From positions 372,001 through 436,000 of the forward strand of contig NZ_JASZYE010000002.1 in the NCBI RefSeq assembly GCF_030317145.1: 64,000 bases of DNA, in the 5' to 3' direction. This DNA is from Variovorax flavidus. Its GTDB lineage: Bacteria; Pseudomonadota; Gammaproteobacteria; Burkholderiales; Burkholderiaceae_C. This document shows positions 25,566 through 34,597 of the stretch, one piece after another. Position numbers and translations under genes: made by a program. Numbering within the stretch: position 1 is the first letter of the stretch; the number at the start of each line of letters is the position of its first letter. The notes under the pieces are model-generated. The model searched no databases and had not been told where the DNA came from. It saw only the letters and a list, made by a program, of their open reading frames with translations.

Positions 25566-26357
25566 TCAGGTGCCAGTGAAGACCGGTGCGCGCTTCTCCG
25601 CGAACGCGGCGAGCGCCTCGCCGATGTCGCGCGTCTTCAGGCTTGCCGCATAGGCCGCATGAGCGGACGCCTCGTCGTATTCCTGCCGCGCGACTTCGTT
25701 GAGCGTGGCCTTCAGGGAGACCAGCGGGATCGGTGCCTGCGCCAGCAGGTCATCGGTCCAGCTTTTCAGCTCGGCATCGAGTTGCTCGGGCTCCACCAGC
25801 GCATCGAGATAGCCGATGCGAAGCATTTCTTCCGCCGGGATCGGCCGGGACGTCAGGAAGAGCTTCTTGGCCGCGCCGAGGCCCAGGCGCGAAACCCAGC
25901 GACGGACTCCGTGCGGGTAGTAGTGCAGGCCGAGCCGTGCCGCCGGCATGAACATCCGCATGCCGGTGACGCCGATCCGGAAGTCGCACGACAGGGCCAG
26001 GTCAGTGGAGCCGCCGTACACGGGGCCGTGCAGGCGGGCGATCGTGACGGCGCGCGCGTTCTCGATCTCGTCGGTGAAGGTCTGGAACGCGTTGTCGGTG
26101 CTGTTGGCGGCCTTGCCCAGGTGCCCCAGGTCGAAGCCGGAGCTGAAGCTCTTGCCCGTGCTCCGGAACACGATCACCCGGACCGCCTTGTTGGCATTGA
26201 GATCGGCCAGGTAGCCGCGCAGCACCGGCAGGTCCTCGGGCTCGATCTTGTTGTGGGTGGCCGGGCGGCGCAGCGTGATGGTCGCGATCGCGCCTTCGAT
26301 TTCGAGCAGCGGCGAAGCAGGGGCGACGACGGGAGGCGATTCGAGAACTGTGGACAT
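25566..26357 (-). CDS. Enoyl-CoA hydratase/isomerase (crotonase) family protein with altered catalytic residues
   Basis: A 263-residue crotonase-fold protein. The oxyanion-hole segments are present: SFSSGFDLGHL (about 70-80) and HGPVYGGSTDLALSCDF (110-126). The two glutamates used by enoyl-CoA hydratases are replaced: the position in GGGCEL-type motifs is Asp119 (GGSTDL), and the second, in the usual PE-K-LG block, is Ala139 (MPAARLG). A plain hydratase is therefore unlikely; isomerase, hydrolase or decarboxylase chemistry is possible. It sits between the Bug receptor and CoA-transferase genes. Confidence 0.85.
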   Translation of the reverse strand: MSTVLESPPVVAPASPLLEIEGAIATITLRRPATHNKIEPEDLPVLRGYLADLNANKAVRVIVFRSTGKSFSSGFDLGHLGKAANSTDNAFQTFTDEIENARAVTIARLHGPVYGGSTDLALSCDFRIGVTGMRMFMPAARLGLHYYPHGVRRWVSRLGLGAAKKLFLTSRPIPAEEMLRIGYLDALVEPEQLDAELKSWTDDLLAQAPIPLVSLKATLNEVARQEYDEASAHAAYAASLKTRDIGEALAAFAEKRAPVFTGT

Positions 26358-26402
26358 GCGGGTTCCTGGTCGATGGTGAATGGAGGGTGTCAGGGCAACG
26401 GA

Positions 26403-27386
26403 TCAGTCGAAGTGCAGGTTCTGCTCGCGGATGACGCGGCCCCACTTCTGCAGGTCGGACTTGACCAGCTCGCTCGCCGCTTCCGGCGTGGAGGGCACGA
26501 CGTCGTTGCCCTGGCTGATGAGCTTGTCGCGCAGCGCGGGCGTGTTCAGCGCCGAGTTCAGGGCCACGTTGAGCCGCTGCACGACCTCGGGCGGCATGCC
26601 CTTGGGTCCCACGAGAGCGAACCAGCCCTGTGCGTCGTACCCCGGCACGCCTTGCTCGGCGACCGTCTTGACGCCGGGGAAGGCCGGCACCGGCTTGGTG
26701 GACGTGACGGCGATGGCGCGCGCCTTGCCGCTCTTCACGATCTGGACTGCGGGTGCGATGGTCGAGAAGGAAACCTTCACTGCGCCCGCCATCAGGTCCG
26801 TCAATGCCGGCGCGGCGCCCTTGTACGGAACATGCAGCATCGTCGTCCCCGTGCTGGCGCCGAGCAGTTCGGCAGACATCTGGTGGATGGTGGCGAGGCC
26901 CGAAGTGGAATAGGAAACGCCGCCCGGATCGGCACGCACGAGCTTGAGCAGCTCGGGCAGATTCGTTGCCGGGACGGACGGATTCACCAGGATGACCATC
27001 GGCGCCTTGGAGACGACGCCGAGGTAGCTCAGGCCATTCATCGGGTCGTAGCTGACCTTCCGCGCATTCGGAATGATGGTCAGCGGCGCGACGTCGGCCA
27101 GACCGATCGTGTAGCCGTCGGCCGGCGCGCTGGCAACGGTCTCGACGCCGATCGCGCCGCCGGCGCCCGGCTTGTAGTCGACAACCACCGGCTGGCCGAG
27201 CACCTTTTCCATGGCCGGGGCCAGGTCGCGCGCCACTGCGTCGGCCGCGCCACCGGGCGTGTAGCCGAGCACGAGACGGACCGGCCGCGTCGGCGTCCAC
27301 GGCTCCTGCACACTGGCAGGCAACACAGCCGCCGAAGAAACTACGATCGCCGCTGCGGCGGCCAGTTTGGGGAGTGAAAAGTGCAC
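26403..27386 (-). CDS. Bug/TctC family periplasmic solute-binding receptor
   Basis: A 327-residue receptor with an export signal (LPKLAAAAAIVVSSAAVLPAS) and family blocks RPVRLVLGYTPGGAADAVAR, VDYKPGAGGAIGVETVA, GVSYSTSGLATIHQMS and PPEVVQRLN. It should bind a carboxylic acid for uptake or sensing. I prefer the GTG at 27386, which gives a normal length and leaves a 57-bp divergent promoter. An ATG at 27434 would add 16 residues and nearly touch the GntR start. First gene of the unit with the crotonase and CoA-transferase genes. Confidence 0.88.
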   Translation of the reverse strand: MHFSLPKLAAAAAIVVSSAAVLPASVQEPWTPTRPVRLVLGYTPGGAADAVARDLAPAMEKVLGQPVVVDYKPGAGGAIGVETVASAPADGYTIGLADVAPLTIIPNARKVSYDPMNGLSYLGVVSKAPMVILVNPSVPATNLPELLKLVRADPGGVSYSTSGLATIHQMSAELLGASTGTTMLHVPYKGAAPALTDLMAGAVKVSFSTIAPAVQIVKSGKARAIAVTSTKPVPAFPGVKTVAEQGVPGYDAQGWFALVGPKGMPPEVVQRLNVALNSALNTPALRDKLISQGNDVVPSTPEAASELVKSDLQKWGRVIREQNLHFD

Positions 27387-27443
27387 GGCTTGTCTCTTAA
27401 AATATTTTTGATGATTTAAAATATACCAGAACATCGGATAAAT
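27387..27443. promoter_or_regulatory. AT-rich divergent promoter/operator between Bug receptor and GntR
   Basis: A 57-bp island, strikingly AT-rich against its GC-rich surroundings. It holds an exact direct repeat of TTAAAATAT at 27397-27405 and 27416-27424, 19 bp apart (about two helical turns). It separates the GntR regulator from the catabolic unit it probably controls, so it likely contains both promoters and the GntR operator. Confidence 0.5.
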
Positions 27444-28139
27444 ATGCACAACACCAAGATGCCAGGAGCCCCCACGGCGACACTCAGCGAGGCCGTGCGG
27501 CAATCGATCATTCGTGACTTGTCCGTCGGCGCATTGCAGCCGGGCCATCCGCTGGACGAGCGCGCGCTGAGCGAGCGCTTCGAGGTGTCGCGCACGCCGA
27601 TTCGCGAGGCGATCCTTCAATTGGCCGCGCAGGGTTTTCTGGTGATCAGCCCGCGCAGCGGGGCATCGGTGCCGCGGCTGTCGATCGTGCTGCTGCGGGA
27701 GCTGCTCGAACTACTGGGCGAACTGGAGGGCATCGCCGCCACCTTCGCCGCCAAGCGCATCCGCCCGCAGGAAAAGGCCGAGCTGGCCGAAAGCATCGCG
27801 CAATGCGCGGCGGCGGCCGAGGCAGACGACGCGGCCGCGTACCAGATCGCGAACGACCGGTTTCATGGAGTTATCTACGCCGCCTCGCGCAACGGTTCAC
27901 TGGTGGAGCAAATCAGGTCGCTGCGCACGCGAAGCGCGGCCTACACGGTCAATCGATTCGACTCGCCGGGCCGCATGAAGCGGTCGGCGCTGGAACACGC
28001 GGCGATCGCCAAGTGCGTGCTGGACAACGACGCCGCGGCCGCGCATGCCGCGATGCTCAACCACATCTCCATCGGCGGAAAGGACTTCGCCGAGTTCGTC
28101 AGCGGCATCCCGACGGAGCTGCTGGATGGGGGTGGATGA
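27444..28139 (+). CDS. GntR family regulator (FadR/FCD subgroup)
   Basis: A 231-residue regulator. The winged HTH at about 15-80 has the GntR signature LQPGHPLDERALSERFEVSR then TPIREAILQLAAQGF. The C-terminal all-helical FCD ligand domain (about 90-215) has the usual metal-site region (NDRFHGVIYAAS and LEHAAIAKCVLDND). Such proteins sense small carboxylic acids. It is divergent from the Bug/crotonase/CoA-transferase unit and is the likely regulator of it. Confidence 0.9.
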   Translation: MHNTKMPGAPTATLSEAVRQSIIRDLSVGALQPGHPLDERALSERFEVSRTPIREAILQLAAQGFLVISPRSGASVPRLSIVLLRELLELLGELEGIAATFAAKRIRPQEKAELAESIAQCAAAAEADDAAAYQIANDRFHGVIYAASRNGSLVEQIRSLRTRSAAYTVNRFDSPGRMKRSALEHAAIAKCVLDNDAAAAHAAMLNHISIGGKDFAEFVSGIPTELLDGGG

Positions 28140-28219
28140 ACGCGGTCAAGCGTCGGCGCTGGCAGATTCGGGCCGGCACACGAACGATGACTCCGAGGGA
28201 TTGAGGAAAGACGAGTCTC

Positions 28220-28627
28220 TCAACCACGCCGCTGGATCATCTTCCACCCGTTGCCCGACGGGTCCCGAAAGCCCGCGTCCACGGTGCCGTAGCGTTCCAC
28301 CGGCTCCTGCGTGAACTCCACCCCCTGGGCAAGCATCCGGTCGTACGCGGCGCGGCAGTCGTCCACGGTCAGGACGAGCGGCGGCATGGCACCCTTGGCG
28401 ACGATCTCGCGCACGGTCTGCGCCGTGGCCGCGTCGAGCACCGGCGGCCCGGGAGTGAAGAGGCCGAGCTGGAACGACGGCTGGTCCGGGTGCTGCACCG
28501 TGAGCCAGCGATAGTCGCCATTTCCCACGTCCGTGTGGACGCGGAAGCCCAGCTTCTCGACGTAGAAGGCGAGCGCTTCGCCTTGATCGTGCACGTACAA
28601 ACCGACCACTTCAATGCCTTGATTCAT
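28220..28627 (-). CDS. VOC/glyoxalase-fold protein
   Basis: A 135-residue single-module vicinal-oxygen-chelate protein: GIEVVGLYVHDQGEALAFYV, EKLGFRVHTDV, then a second half with LVLTVDDCRAAYDRMLAQGV and GFRDPSGNGWKMIQ. The fold covers glyoxalases, bleomycin-resistance proteins and dioxygenases, and the function cannot be narrowed. Its start overlaps the stop of the AraC gene by 4 bp (ATGA), so the two are translationally coupled. Confidence 0.85.
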   Translation of the reverse strand: MNQGIEVVGLYVHDQGEALAFYVEKLGFRVHTDVGNGDYRWLTVQHPDQPSFQLGLFTPGPPVLDAATAQTVREIVAKGAMPPLVLTVDDCRAAYDRMLAQGVEFTQEPVERYGTVDAGFRDPSGNGWKMIQRRG

Positions 28628-29115
28628 GGAATCTCCTGTTGTTCGGGCTCGGTTGTACCGTTCATTTCCTGGCGCCGCTTCTCCGAAACTGCGGTCGTGA
28701 GGTCGGGCCGGTGCGCGGCGCTGACGATGCAGACCGGCACGCGGCCGAGTTCGTGAATCGTCGCCGTCGCGCGCGCCCGGATCGCGCTCGGACTGTCGCC
28801 GGTGATGTCGCGGAAGGTGCGCCCGAAGGTGCCGAGGCTCGACCAGCCGGTCGCAAAGGCGATGTCGGTGATGGGCAGTTCGGTGTCGCGAAGCAGCGTC
28901 ATCGCCCGCTCGATGCGGCGCGTGAGCAGGTACCGGTGAGGCGGGATGCCGAAGGCCTGCTTGAACGACCGCGCGAAGTGCGCCTCGGAGACACCGCTCA
29001 CCTGTGCAAGCCGTTCGACAGGCCATTCCTCGTGCGATGCGGCGTCGATCCGGTCCTTCGCCCGCAGCAGTCGCCGCAACAGCGCGGGGTCCTGGTTGGC
29101 TGGGGCCCCGCTCAT
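28624..29115 (-). CDS. AraC family transcriptional regulator (DNA-binding domain only)
   Basis: A 163-residue protein consisting mainly of the double-HTH AraC domain (about 15-115): VERLAQVSGVSEAHFARSFK, QAFGIPPHRYLLTRRIERAM and GWSSLGTFGRTFRDITGDSP. It lacks an N-terminal cupin or other sensor. The tail after the HTH (RARATATIHELGRVPVCIVS) may be a small extra element. It is coupled to the downstream VOC gene, as in many AraC-VOC gene pairs. Confidence 0.85.
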   Translation of the reverse strand: MSGAPANQDPALLRRLLRAKDRIDAASHEEWPVERLAQVSGVSEAHFARSFKQAFGIPPHRYLLTRRIERAMTLLRDTELPITDIAFATGWSSLGTFGRTFRDITGDSPSAIRARATATIHELGRVPVCIVSAAHRPDLTTAVSEKRRQEMNGTTEPEQQEIP

Positions 29116-29205
29116 GACACGCTCACCTGCAGGTCGGGAAGTTCGGCATCGTTCATCTTGGAGGAATGCTAAGCGCTGTCCATCCACGGTGATGGACAGC
29201 GCCCC

Positions 29206-30501
29206 TCACCCCACGGATACCACCCCCAGCGCCACCGAAGCCGCCGCCATCGCGCCCGTCGCCAGCCACCCCAGCACCTTCCACTTGCGCGGGAGCACCA
29301 TCTCGCGCATCACCTTCTGGCTCGACGCCGCGATCATCACGGCCGCCATCACGGGCACGGAGATGACGGCGTTGATCACCGCGGCCCAGTAGAGCGCCGA
29401 GATCGGGTTGATGCCCGACATGCTGATGGCGACGCCGATCGCCATGGCCGCGGCGAGGATGCCGTAGAAGCTGCGGCCCTGCGCCAGCGTCAGGTCCAGG
29501 CCCTTGCGCACGTGGAAGTAGCTCGCGACCGCCTCCGCCGCGGAACCTGCGAGCACGGGCAGCGCCAGCATGCCGGTGCCGATGATGCCGAGCGCGAACA
29601 GCAGGAAGGCGGCATCGCCCGCGATGGGGCGCAGCGCGGCGGCGGCCTGTGCCGTGGAGTCGATCTGGGTCTGGCCATTCGCATGCAAGGTCGCGGCCGC
29701 GGCAGTGATGACGAAGAAGGCGATCAGGTTCGAGAAGCCCATGCCCACCGCCGTGTCGATGCGCAGTCGACGCAGCTGGTGCCGTGCCTGCTCGGGTGCG
29801 ACGCGCAGCGGCCGGTCTTCGGGCACGCGCTTGATGTCCTGCACTTCCTGCGAGGCCTGCCAGAAGAAGAGGTAGGGGCTGATGGTGGTGCCGAGGATGG
29901 CGACGACGGTGGTCACGTACTCCCGGCTCCATTGGAACGATGGCGCGAACACGCCTCGCATCGCCGCGCCCCAGTCCACATGGACCACGAACACCACGCC
30001 CACATACGCGAAGAGCGACAGCGTCAGCCACTTGAGCACGCGCACATGGCGTTCGTACGGCATGAAGACCTGCAGCAGCAGCGAGACGACGCCGAAGCCC
30101 AGCGCATACCAGGCTGCATGGCCGGGCAGCACGAGCGCGGCGGAGTCGCCCATGGCGCTGAGGTCGGCGCCGAGGTTGATGACGTTGGCGACCAGCAGCA
30201 GCAGCACGAGCGAGGCGACCATCCATCGCGGGCAGAAGCGCGCGAAGGTCTCGGTCAGGTTCTTGCCGGTGACGCGGCCGATGCGCGCGCTGGCGAGCTG
30301 GATGCCCATCATCAGCGGATAGGTGATGAGCAGCGTCCAGCCCACGCCGTAGCCGAACTGGGCGCCGGCCTGCGAATAGGTGGCGATGCCGCTCGGGTCG
30401 TCGTCCGCCGCGCCCGTGATGAGACCGGGCCCGAGTTTGGACCACCAGCGCTCGCTGCCCTGCCGGGTACCTTGGGGCGCGCTCGTCGAGGGGATGCTCA
30501 T
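29206..30501 (-). CDS. Nramp-family divalent metal transporter, non-canonical substrate motifs
   Basis: A 431-residue inner-membrane protein with about eleven hydrophobic segments and the Nramp fold. In TM1 the usual DPGN is replaced by DDDPSG (33-38). In TM6 the canonical MPH region reads SPY (208-210, TTISPYLFFW). These are the metal-coordinating positions in MntH-type carriers, so selectivity for Mn2+ is not assured; the Nramp-related subgroup with other ions is an option. I start at MSIPSTSAPQGTRQ. It is divergent from the SDR at 30693 across 191 bp, where I saw no riboswitch-like structure. Confidence 0.82.
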   Translation of the reverse strand: MSIPSTSAPQGTRQGSERWWSKLGPGLITGAADDDPSGIATYSQAGAQFGYGVGWTLLITYPLMMGIQLASARIGRVTGKNLTETFARFCPRWMVASLVLLLLVANVINLGADLSAMGDSAALVLPGHAAWYALGFGVVSLLLQVFMPYERHVRVLKWLTLSLFAYVGVVFVVHVDWGAAMRGVFAPSFQWSREYVTTVVAILGTTISPYLFFWQASQEVQDIKRVPEDRPLRVAPEQARHQLRRLRIDTAVGMGFSNLIAFFVITAAAATLHANGQTQIDSTAQAAAALRPIAGDAAFLLFALGIIGTGMLALPVLAGSAAEAVASYFHVRKGLDLTLAQGRSFYGILAAAMAIGVAISMSGINPISALYWAAVINAVISVPVMAAVMIAASSQKVMREMVLPRKWKVLGWLATGAMAAASVALGVVSVG

Positions 30502-30692
30502 GGACGGCTCCGCTAGTGAAACAGGGTGGGGAAGGCGGTGGAGACGTTGCCGCACGGCGGCATCGCGCCACATAGGTGCAGGCCCCAGCGCGCTGTGGGA
30601 CGTCATCGACGTCTGCGCGGGGGATGCGGCCTTGGATGACACGGCGCATCGCAGCGGCTGTCTACGGTGGGGCATTCATCCCAGGAGCAGCC

Positions 30693-31694
30693 ATGACCTC
30701 ATCCCACGACCCGTCCACTGCGGATGCTGGCGACGTCGCCGTCCAGCACCGCAAGGTGCAGCGCGAGCAGGACGCCAAGGACCGCGCCGCCGCGCCCGAG
30801 TCGAGCAGCAAGAAGCCGATGCAGGCCGGCCACCGCCCCGAGCCGGAGAACCCCATGCCCGCGCACCACCTGAAGAAGCCCGGCATCGAAGCCGACATGG
30901 ACCTGCAGCCGCGCTTCATGGCATCGGGCTATCTCGGCAGCGGCAAGCTCAACGGCATGGTGGCGCTGGTCACGGGTGGCGACTCGGGCATCGGCCGCGC
31001 CGTGGCGCTGCTGTATGCCCGGGAGGGCGCCCAGGTCGCGATCGTCTATCTGAAGGAAGAGCAGGTCGACGCCGAGGAAACCAGGCGCTGCATCGAGGCC
31101 GAGGGCCAGCATTGCGTGCTGATTCCAGGCGACGTGCGCGATCCGGCGTTCTGCAGGCAAGCCGTGCAGGAGACGCTGCAGGCTTTCGGCAAGCTGGACA
31201 TCCTGGTCAACAACGCCGCCTTCCAGCTGCATGCGGCGTCGATCGAGGACATCACCGACGAGCGGCTCGACCTCACGCTCCGCACCAACGTGGTCGGCTA
31301 TTTCCAGATGGCGCGGGCGGCGGTGCCGCATCTGCCCAAGGGCGGCTCGATCATCAACACCGGCTCGGTGACGGGGCTGGAAGGCAGCGCGCAACTGCTC
31401 GACTACTCGACCACCAAGGGCGCGATCCATGCCTTCACGAAATCGCTGGCGAGCAACCTGCTGGACAAGGGCATCCGCGTGAACGCGGTCGCGCCCGGGC
31501 CGGTGTGGACGCCGCTGAATCCTGCCGACCGCCCCGGCGAGGAGGTGAAGGACTTCGGCAAGCACACCGACATGCGGCGACCGGCGCAGCCCGAGGAGTT
31601 GTCGCCGGCCTACGTGTTCCTGGCCGCGCCCTGCTGCGCGAGCTACATCACCGGCATCGTGCTGCCGATCACGGGGAGTGTGGGCGCGGTGTAG
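30693..31694 (+). CDS. SDR family oxidoreductase (YghA/general-stress type)
   Basis: A 333-residue short-chain dehydrogenase with a hydrophilic ~85-residue N-terminal extension rich in Lys/Glu/Pro, typical of the YghA/stress-SDR subgroup. NAD(P) motif TGGDSGIG at 94-101, NNAA at 173-176, and active-site Ser225, Tyr238 and Lys242 (DYSTTKGA) are all present. AGGAG lies just before the ATG at 30693. Its last 26 bp overlap the 3' end of the convergent YihY gene. The substrate is unknown. Confidence 0.88.
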   Translation: MTSSHDPSTADAGDVAVQHRKVQREQDAKDRAAAPESSSKKPMQAGHRPEPENPMPAHHLKKPGIEADMDLQPRFMASGYLGSGKLNGMVALVTGGDSGIGRAVALLYAREGAQVAIVYLKEEQVDAEETRRCIEAEGQHCVLIPGDVRDPAFCRQAVQETLQAFGKLDILVNNAAFQLHAASIEDITDERLDLTLRTNVVGYFQMARAAVPHLPKGGSIINTGSVTGLEGSAQLLDYSTTKGAIHAFTKSLASNLLDKGIRVNAVAPGPVWTPLNPADRPGEEVKDFGKHTDMRRPAQPEELSPAYVFLAAPCCASYITGIVLPITGSVGAV

Positions 31695-32622
31695 CGTGGG
31701 GCGGGGTCGGGATGCGATCGGTGCCGGCCTCGGCCTCTTTCGCCATCACCTTGGTGGCCGCGAGGGCCTTGGCGCCTGCGACCGAGCCGTGCTCGTTGGC
31801 ATACACCTTGGTGAACTCGGCGCCCAGCAGGAAGATCTGCGCGGCGTAGTAGACCCAGGCCAGCAGCACGACAAGCGAGCCCGCAGCGGCGAAGGATTCC
31901 GTCACGCCGCTCTTGCCGAGGTAGAGGCCGATCAGCAGCTTGCCGACCTCGAACAGCACGGCCGTGACGCCAGCCCCGATCCAGACGTCGCGCCAGGTGA
32001 TGGAGGCGGTCGGCATGAACTTGAAGATCATCGCGAAGAGCAGGGTGGTGATCGACAGCGACACCAGGATGTTGAGCATCTGCAGCAACAGTTCCCAGCC
32101 CGGCAGCATGCCGCCGGCCCAGGTGCCGAAGGCCGCGACACCCGCGCTCACGATCAGCGACACCATCAGCAGGAAGGCCAGTCCCAGGATCAGCCCGAAG
32201 GACAGCAGCCGCGCCCGCAGCACGGCCCAGACGCCCGTGGGCTTGTCCTTCTCCGGCACGTGCCAGATGCGGTCGAGCGCGCTCTGCAGTTCGGCGAAGA
32301 CGGTCGTGGCGCCCACCACCAGCACGGCGATGCTGACCACGCCGGCGATCAGGCCGCGCTCGGGCTCGCTCGCGCTGCGCACCAGCCCCTGAACGGCGAT
32401 GGCACCCTCCCGTCCGATCAGCCCGGTGAGTTGCGCGACGATCTCGCCCTGCACCGCCTCGCGGCCGAAGAGCGCGCCCGCGATCGCGATGACGATCACC
32501 AGCAGGGGCGCCAGAGAGAACATCGTGTAGTACGAGATGGCCGCGCCCATGCTCGGCGCCAGGTCGTCGACCCAGGCCATCACGGCCTTGCGACAGAGGT
32601 CGAAGAGATGCTTGGGCTTCAT
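31669..32622 (-). CDS. YihY/BrkB family inner-membrane protein
   Basis: A 317-residue polytopic protein with six hydrophobic segments and family blocks DDLAPSMGAAISYYTMFSLA, LQSALDRIWHVPEKD and AAAGSLVVLLAWVYYAAQIFLLGAEFTKVY. The family was once called ribonuclease BN; it is now regarded as a membrane protein of unclear, possibly transport, function. The Pro/His-rich tail runs 26 bp into the end of the SDR gene on the other strand. Confidence 0.88.
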   Translation of the reverse strand: MKPKHLFDLCRKAVMAWVDDLAPSMGAAISYYTMFSLAPLLVIVIAIAGALFGREAVQGEIVAQLTGLIGREGAIAVQGLVRSASEPERGLIAGVVSIAVLVVGATTVFAELQSALDRIWHVPEKDKPTGVWAVLRARLLSFGLILGLAFLLMVSLIVSAGVAAFGTWAGGMLPGWELLLQMLNILVSLSITTLLFAMIFKFMPTASITWRDVWIGAGVTAVLFEVGKLLIGLYLGKSGVTESFAAAGSLVVLLAWVYYAAQIFLLGAEFTKVYANEHGSVAGAKALAATKVMAKEAEAGTDRIPTPPHATPRPHSP

Positions 32623-32744
32623 GGCACGCGGGCGGAGTCGAGAGCGCCAATGTCGCTCTCGCACGCGCCGCCGCCATGCGCCAAGCTTGCATGTTGGAGT
32701 AGGCGCCGGCCCACTCCTCGATGCCGCAAGAGCGGCCGCCCCGA

Positions 32745-33632
32745 TCAGCCCAGGACGCGGATCAGCTCGTCGTAGACCAGCCGCACCCTCGCCGGCACCG
32801 GCGAGCGCTGCGACCGGTAGACGTACATGGGCCAGGGCTCTGGCGCGTCGGCGTCGAGAACCGACACCAGTTCGCCCGCCTTCAACCCCGGCTCCGCCAG
32901 CGACGCGACCAGTTGCCCGAAGCCCAGACCGGCCAGCACGGCGGCGCATTCGGCGTCGGTGTCGTCGGTGATGAAGGCCGCGGGCGGCATGGTCACCTGG
33001 CGTCCCCTGCTGAACAGCCAGGGCCACGGCCTGCCGGAGTTGCCATCGATGAGCGCGGTGGTCGGCAAGGCGGAGAGCGCGTCGATGTCCTTCGGCACGC
33101 CGACCCGTGCAATCAGCGACGGCGCGGCCACCACCGTGAGCGGCACCTTGCCCACCGGCCGCGCGACGAAGCGGCTGTCGCGCAGCGGGCCGACACGGAC
33201 GCCGACGTCGATCTGCTGGTCGACCACGTCGGCAAGCTGCTCGGAGAGGCGCAGGTCCAGCGTCAGGCCCGGATGCGCCGCCAGCATCGGCGCCAGCGCC
33301 TGCGGAATCCGGCGCCGCCCGAGCACCCCGGGCGCCGTGACGCGGACGATCCCCGCGTGCTGCGAGAGCGAGCGACGGTCGATGCGATGAAACAGCTCGT
33401 CCACGCCGCCCACCGCGACCCGCGCGCGATCGGCCAGTTGGCGCCCGAAGTCGGTGAGCTGCACGCCGCGGGTGCTGCGGTGGAAGAGCGGTTCGCCCAG
33501 TTCTTCCTCCAGCTCGCGCACGGCCCGCGTCACGACTTGCGGCGAGACGGACAGCCGCACGGCGGCATCACGGAAGTTCACGGCATCGGCGGCGGTGCAG
33601 AAAACGCGAAGGGTTTCGAGGCGGTTGGACAT
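32745..33632 (-). CDS. LysR family transcriptional regulator
   Basis: A 295-residue LysR protein. HTH at 1-60: [20 protein letters not shown] then [20 protein letters not shown]. The substrate-binding domain covers about 90-295 ([20 protein letters not shown]...[19 protein letters not shown]). It is divergent from the SDR gene at 33753 across 120 bp containing a palindrome, so it most likely controls that gene in response to its substrate. Confidence 0.92.
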   Translation of the reverse strand: MSNRLETLRVFCTAADAVNFRDAAVRLSVSPQVVTRAVRELEEELGEPLFHRSTRGVQLTDFGRQLADRARVAVGGVDELFHRIDRRSLSQHAGIVRVTAPGVLGRRRIPQALAPMLAAHPGLTLDLRLSEQLADVVDQQIDVGVRVGPLRDSRFVARPVGKVPLTVVAAPSLIARVGVPKDIDALSALPTTALIDGNSGRPWPWLFSRGRQVTMPPAAFITDDTDAECAAVLAGLGFGQLVASLAEPGLKAGELVSVLDADAPEPWPMYVYRSQRSPVPARVRLVYDELIRVLG

Positions 33633-33668
33633 GAGTCGGGCGCTTGGTATTCCGAAATGAGGAATTCT

Positions 33669-33684
33669 GAACTCGCCAGAGTTC
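33669..33684. promoter_or_regulatory. LysR-type operator candidate
   Basis: An interrupted palindrome GAACTC-gcca-GAGTTC (perfect 6-bp arms) lies 36 bp upstream of the LysR start and about 70 bp upstream of the SDR start, between the two divergent genes. Size and place suit a LysR recognition half-site pair. Confidence 0.55.
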
Positions 33685-33752
33685 CATTTACGGCAACGGC
33701 TGGATTTTCCACACTGACGCCATCCCTTCAACCACTTTCCAAAGGAAGCCTC

Positions 33753-34511
33753 ATGACTGCAACCATCGACAACAACATCGCCGGCAAGGTCGCCATCGTC
33801 ACCGGCGCGAGCAGCGGGCTCGGCGAATCCACGGCGCGGCACCTGGCCGCGCGCGGCGCCAAGGTCGTGCTCGCGGCGCGCCGCACCGACCGGCTCGACA
33901 AGCTCGTCGCCGAGATCCGCGAATCGGGCGGCGAAGCCGTTGCCGTGGCCACCGACGTGTCGAAGCGCGCCGACCTCGAAAAGCTGGCCGCCATGGCCGT
34001 CGAGGCCTTCGGCCGCATCGACGTGCTGGTCAACAACGCCGGCGTGATGCCGCTGTCGCCCATCGAGAAGCTCAAGGTCGACGAGTGGGACCGCACCATC
34101 GACGTCAACATCAAGGGCGTGCTCTACGGCATCGCGGCCGTGCTCCCGCGCATGACGGCGCAGGGCAGCGGCCACATCATCAACATCGCGTCGGTCGCCG
34201 GCCTGAAAGTGTTCACGCCCATCGGCACGGTGTACAGCGCGACCAAGTTCGCGGTGCGCGCGATCTCCGAAGGCTTGCGCGCCGAAGCCGGCCCCGGCAT
34301 CCGCGTGACCATCGTGTCGCCGGGCGCCGTGGAGTCCGAGCTGCAACTCGGCAGCAGCGACGCCGAAAGCGCCGCGGGCGTGAAGGCCTTCTACGACGCC
34401 AACCAGATTCCGGCCGACTCGGTGGCGCGGGCGGTGGTCTACGCCGTCGAACAGCCGGCGAACGTGGACATCAACGAGATCGTGCTGCGGCCGGTGTCGC
34501 AGGAGTTCTGA
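33753..34511 (+). CDS. SDR family oxidoreductase
   Basis: A 252-residue classical short-chain dehydrogenase. Cofactor motif TGASSGLG at 17-24, NNAG at 94-97, and catalytic Ser147, Tyr161 and Lys165 (YSATKFA) are intact. An AAGGAAG sits before the ATG. Arg residues after beta-2 (AARRTDR) suggest NADPH preference. It is a single gene under the divergent LysR; the substrate is unknown. Confidence 0.92.
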   Translation: MTATIDNNIAGKVAIVTGASSGLGESTARHLAARGAKVVLAARRTDRLDKLVAEIRESGGEAVAVATDVSKRADLEKLAAMAVEAFGRIDVLVNNAGVMPLSPIEKLKVDEWDRTIDVNIKGVLYGIAAVLPRMTAQGSGHIINIASVAGLKVFTPIGTVYSATKFAVRAISEGLRAEAGPGIRVTIVSPGAVESELQLGSSDAESAAGVKAFYDANQIPADSVARAVVYAVEQPANVDINEIVLRPVSQEF

Positions 34512-34597
34512 GTCCACGGGCCGCCGGTGTGCCGCGCAGGGGCTCCAGGAGCCGCCCTGCGCGGCATCGCCATGCTTCCTTTATGCTGCGCGTCGAT

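Noticed and set aside
28624..29115. AraC gene read as a truncated pseudogene because it lacks a sensor domain
   Set aside because: Short AraC proteins made only of the DNA-binding domain are common, the frame is intact and it is coupled to the VOC gene.
30502..30692. Metal-sensing riboswitch upstream of the Nramp-like gene
   Set aside because: No conserved riboswitch core was seen and the segment is plain GC-rich sequence.
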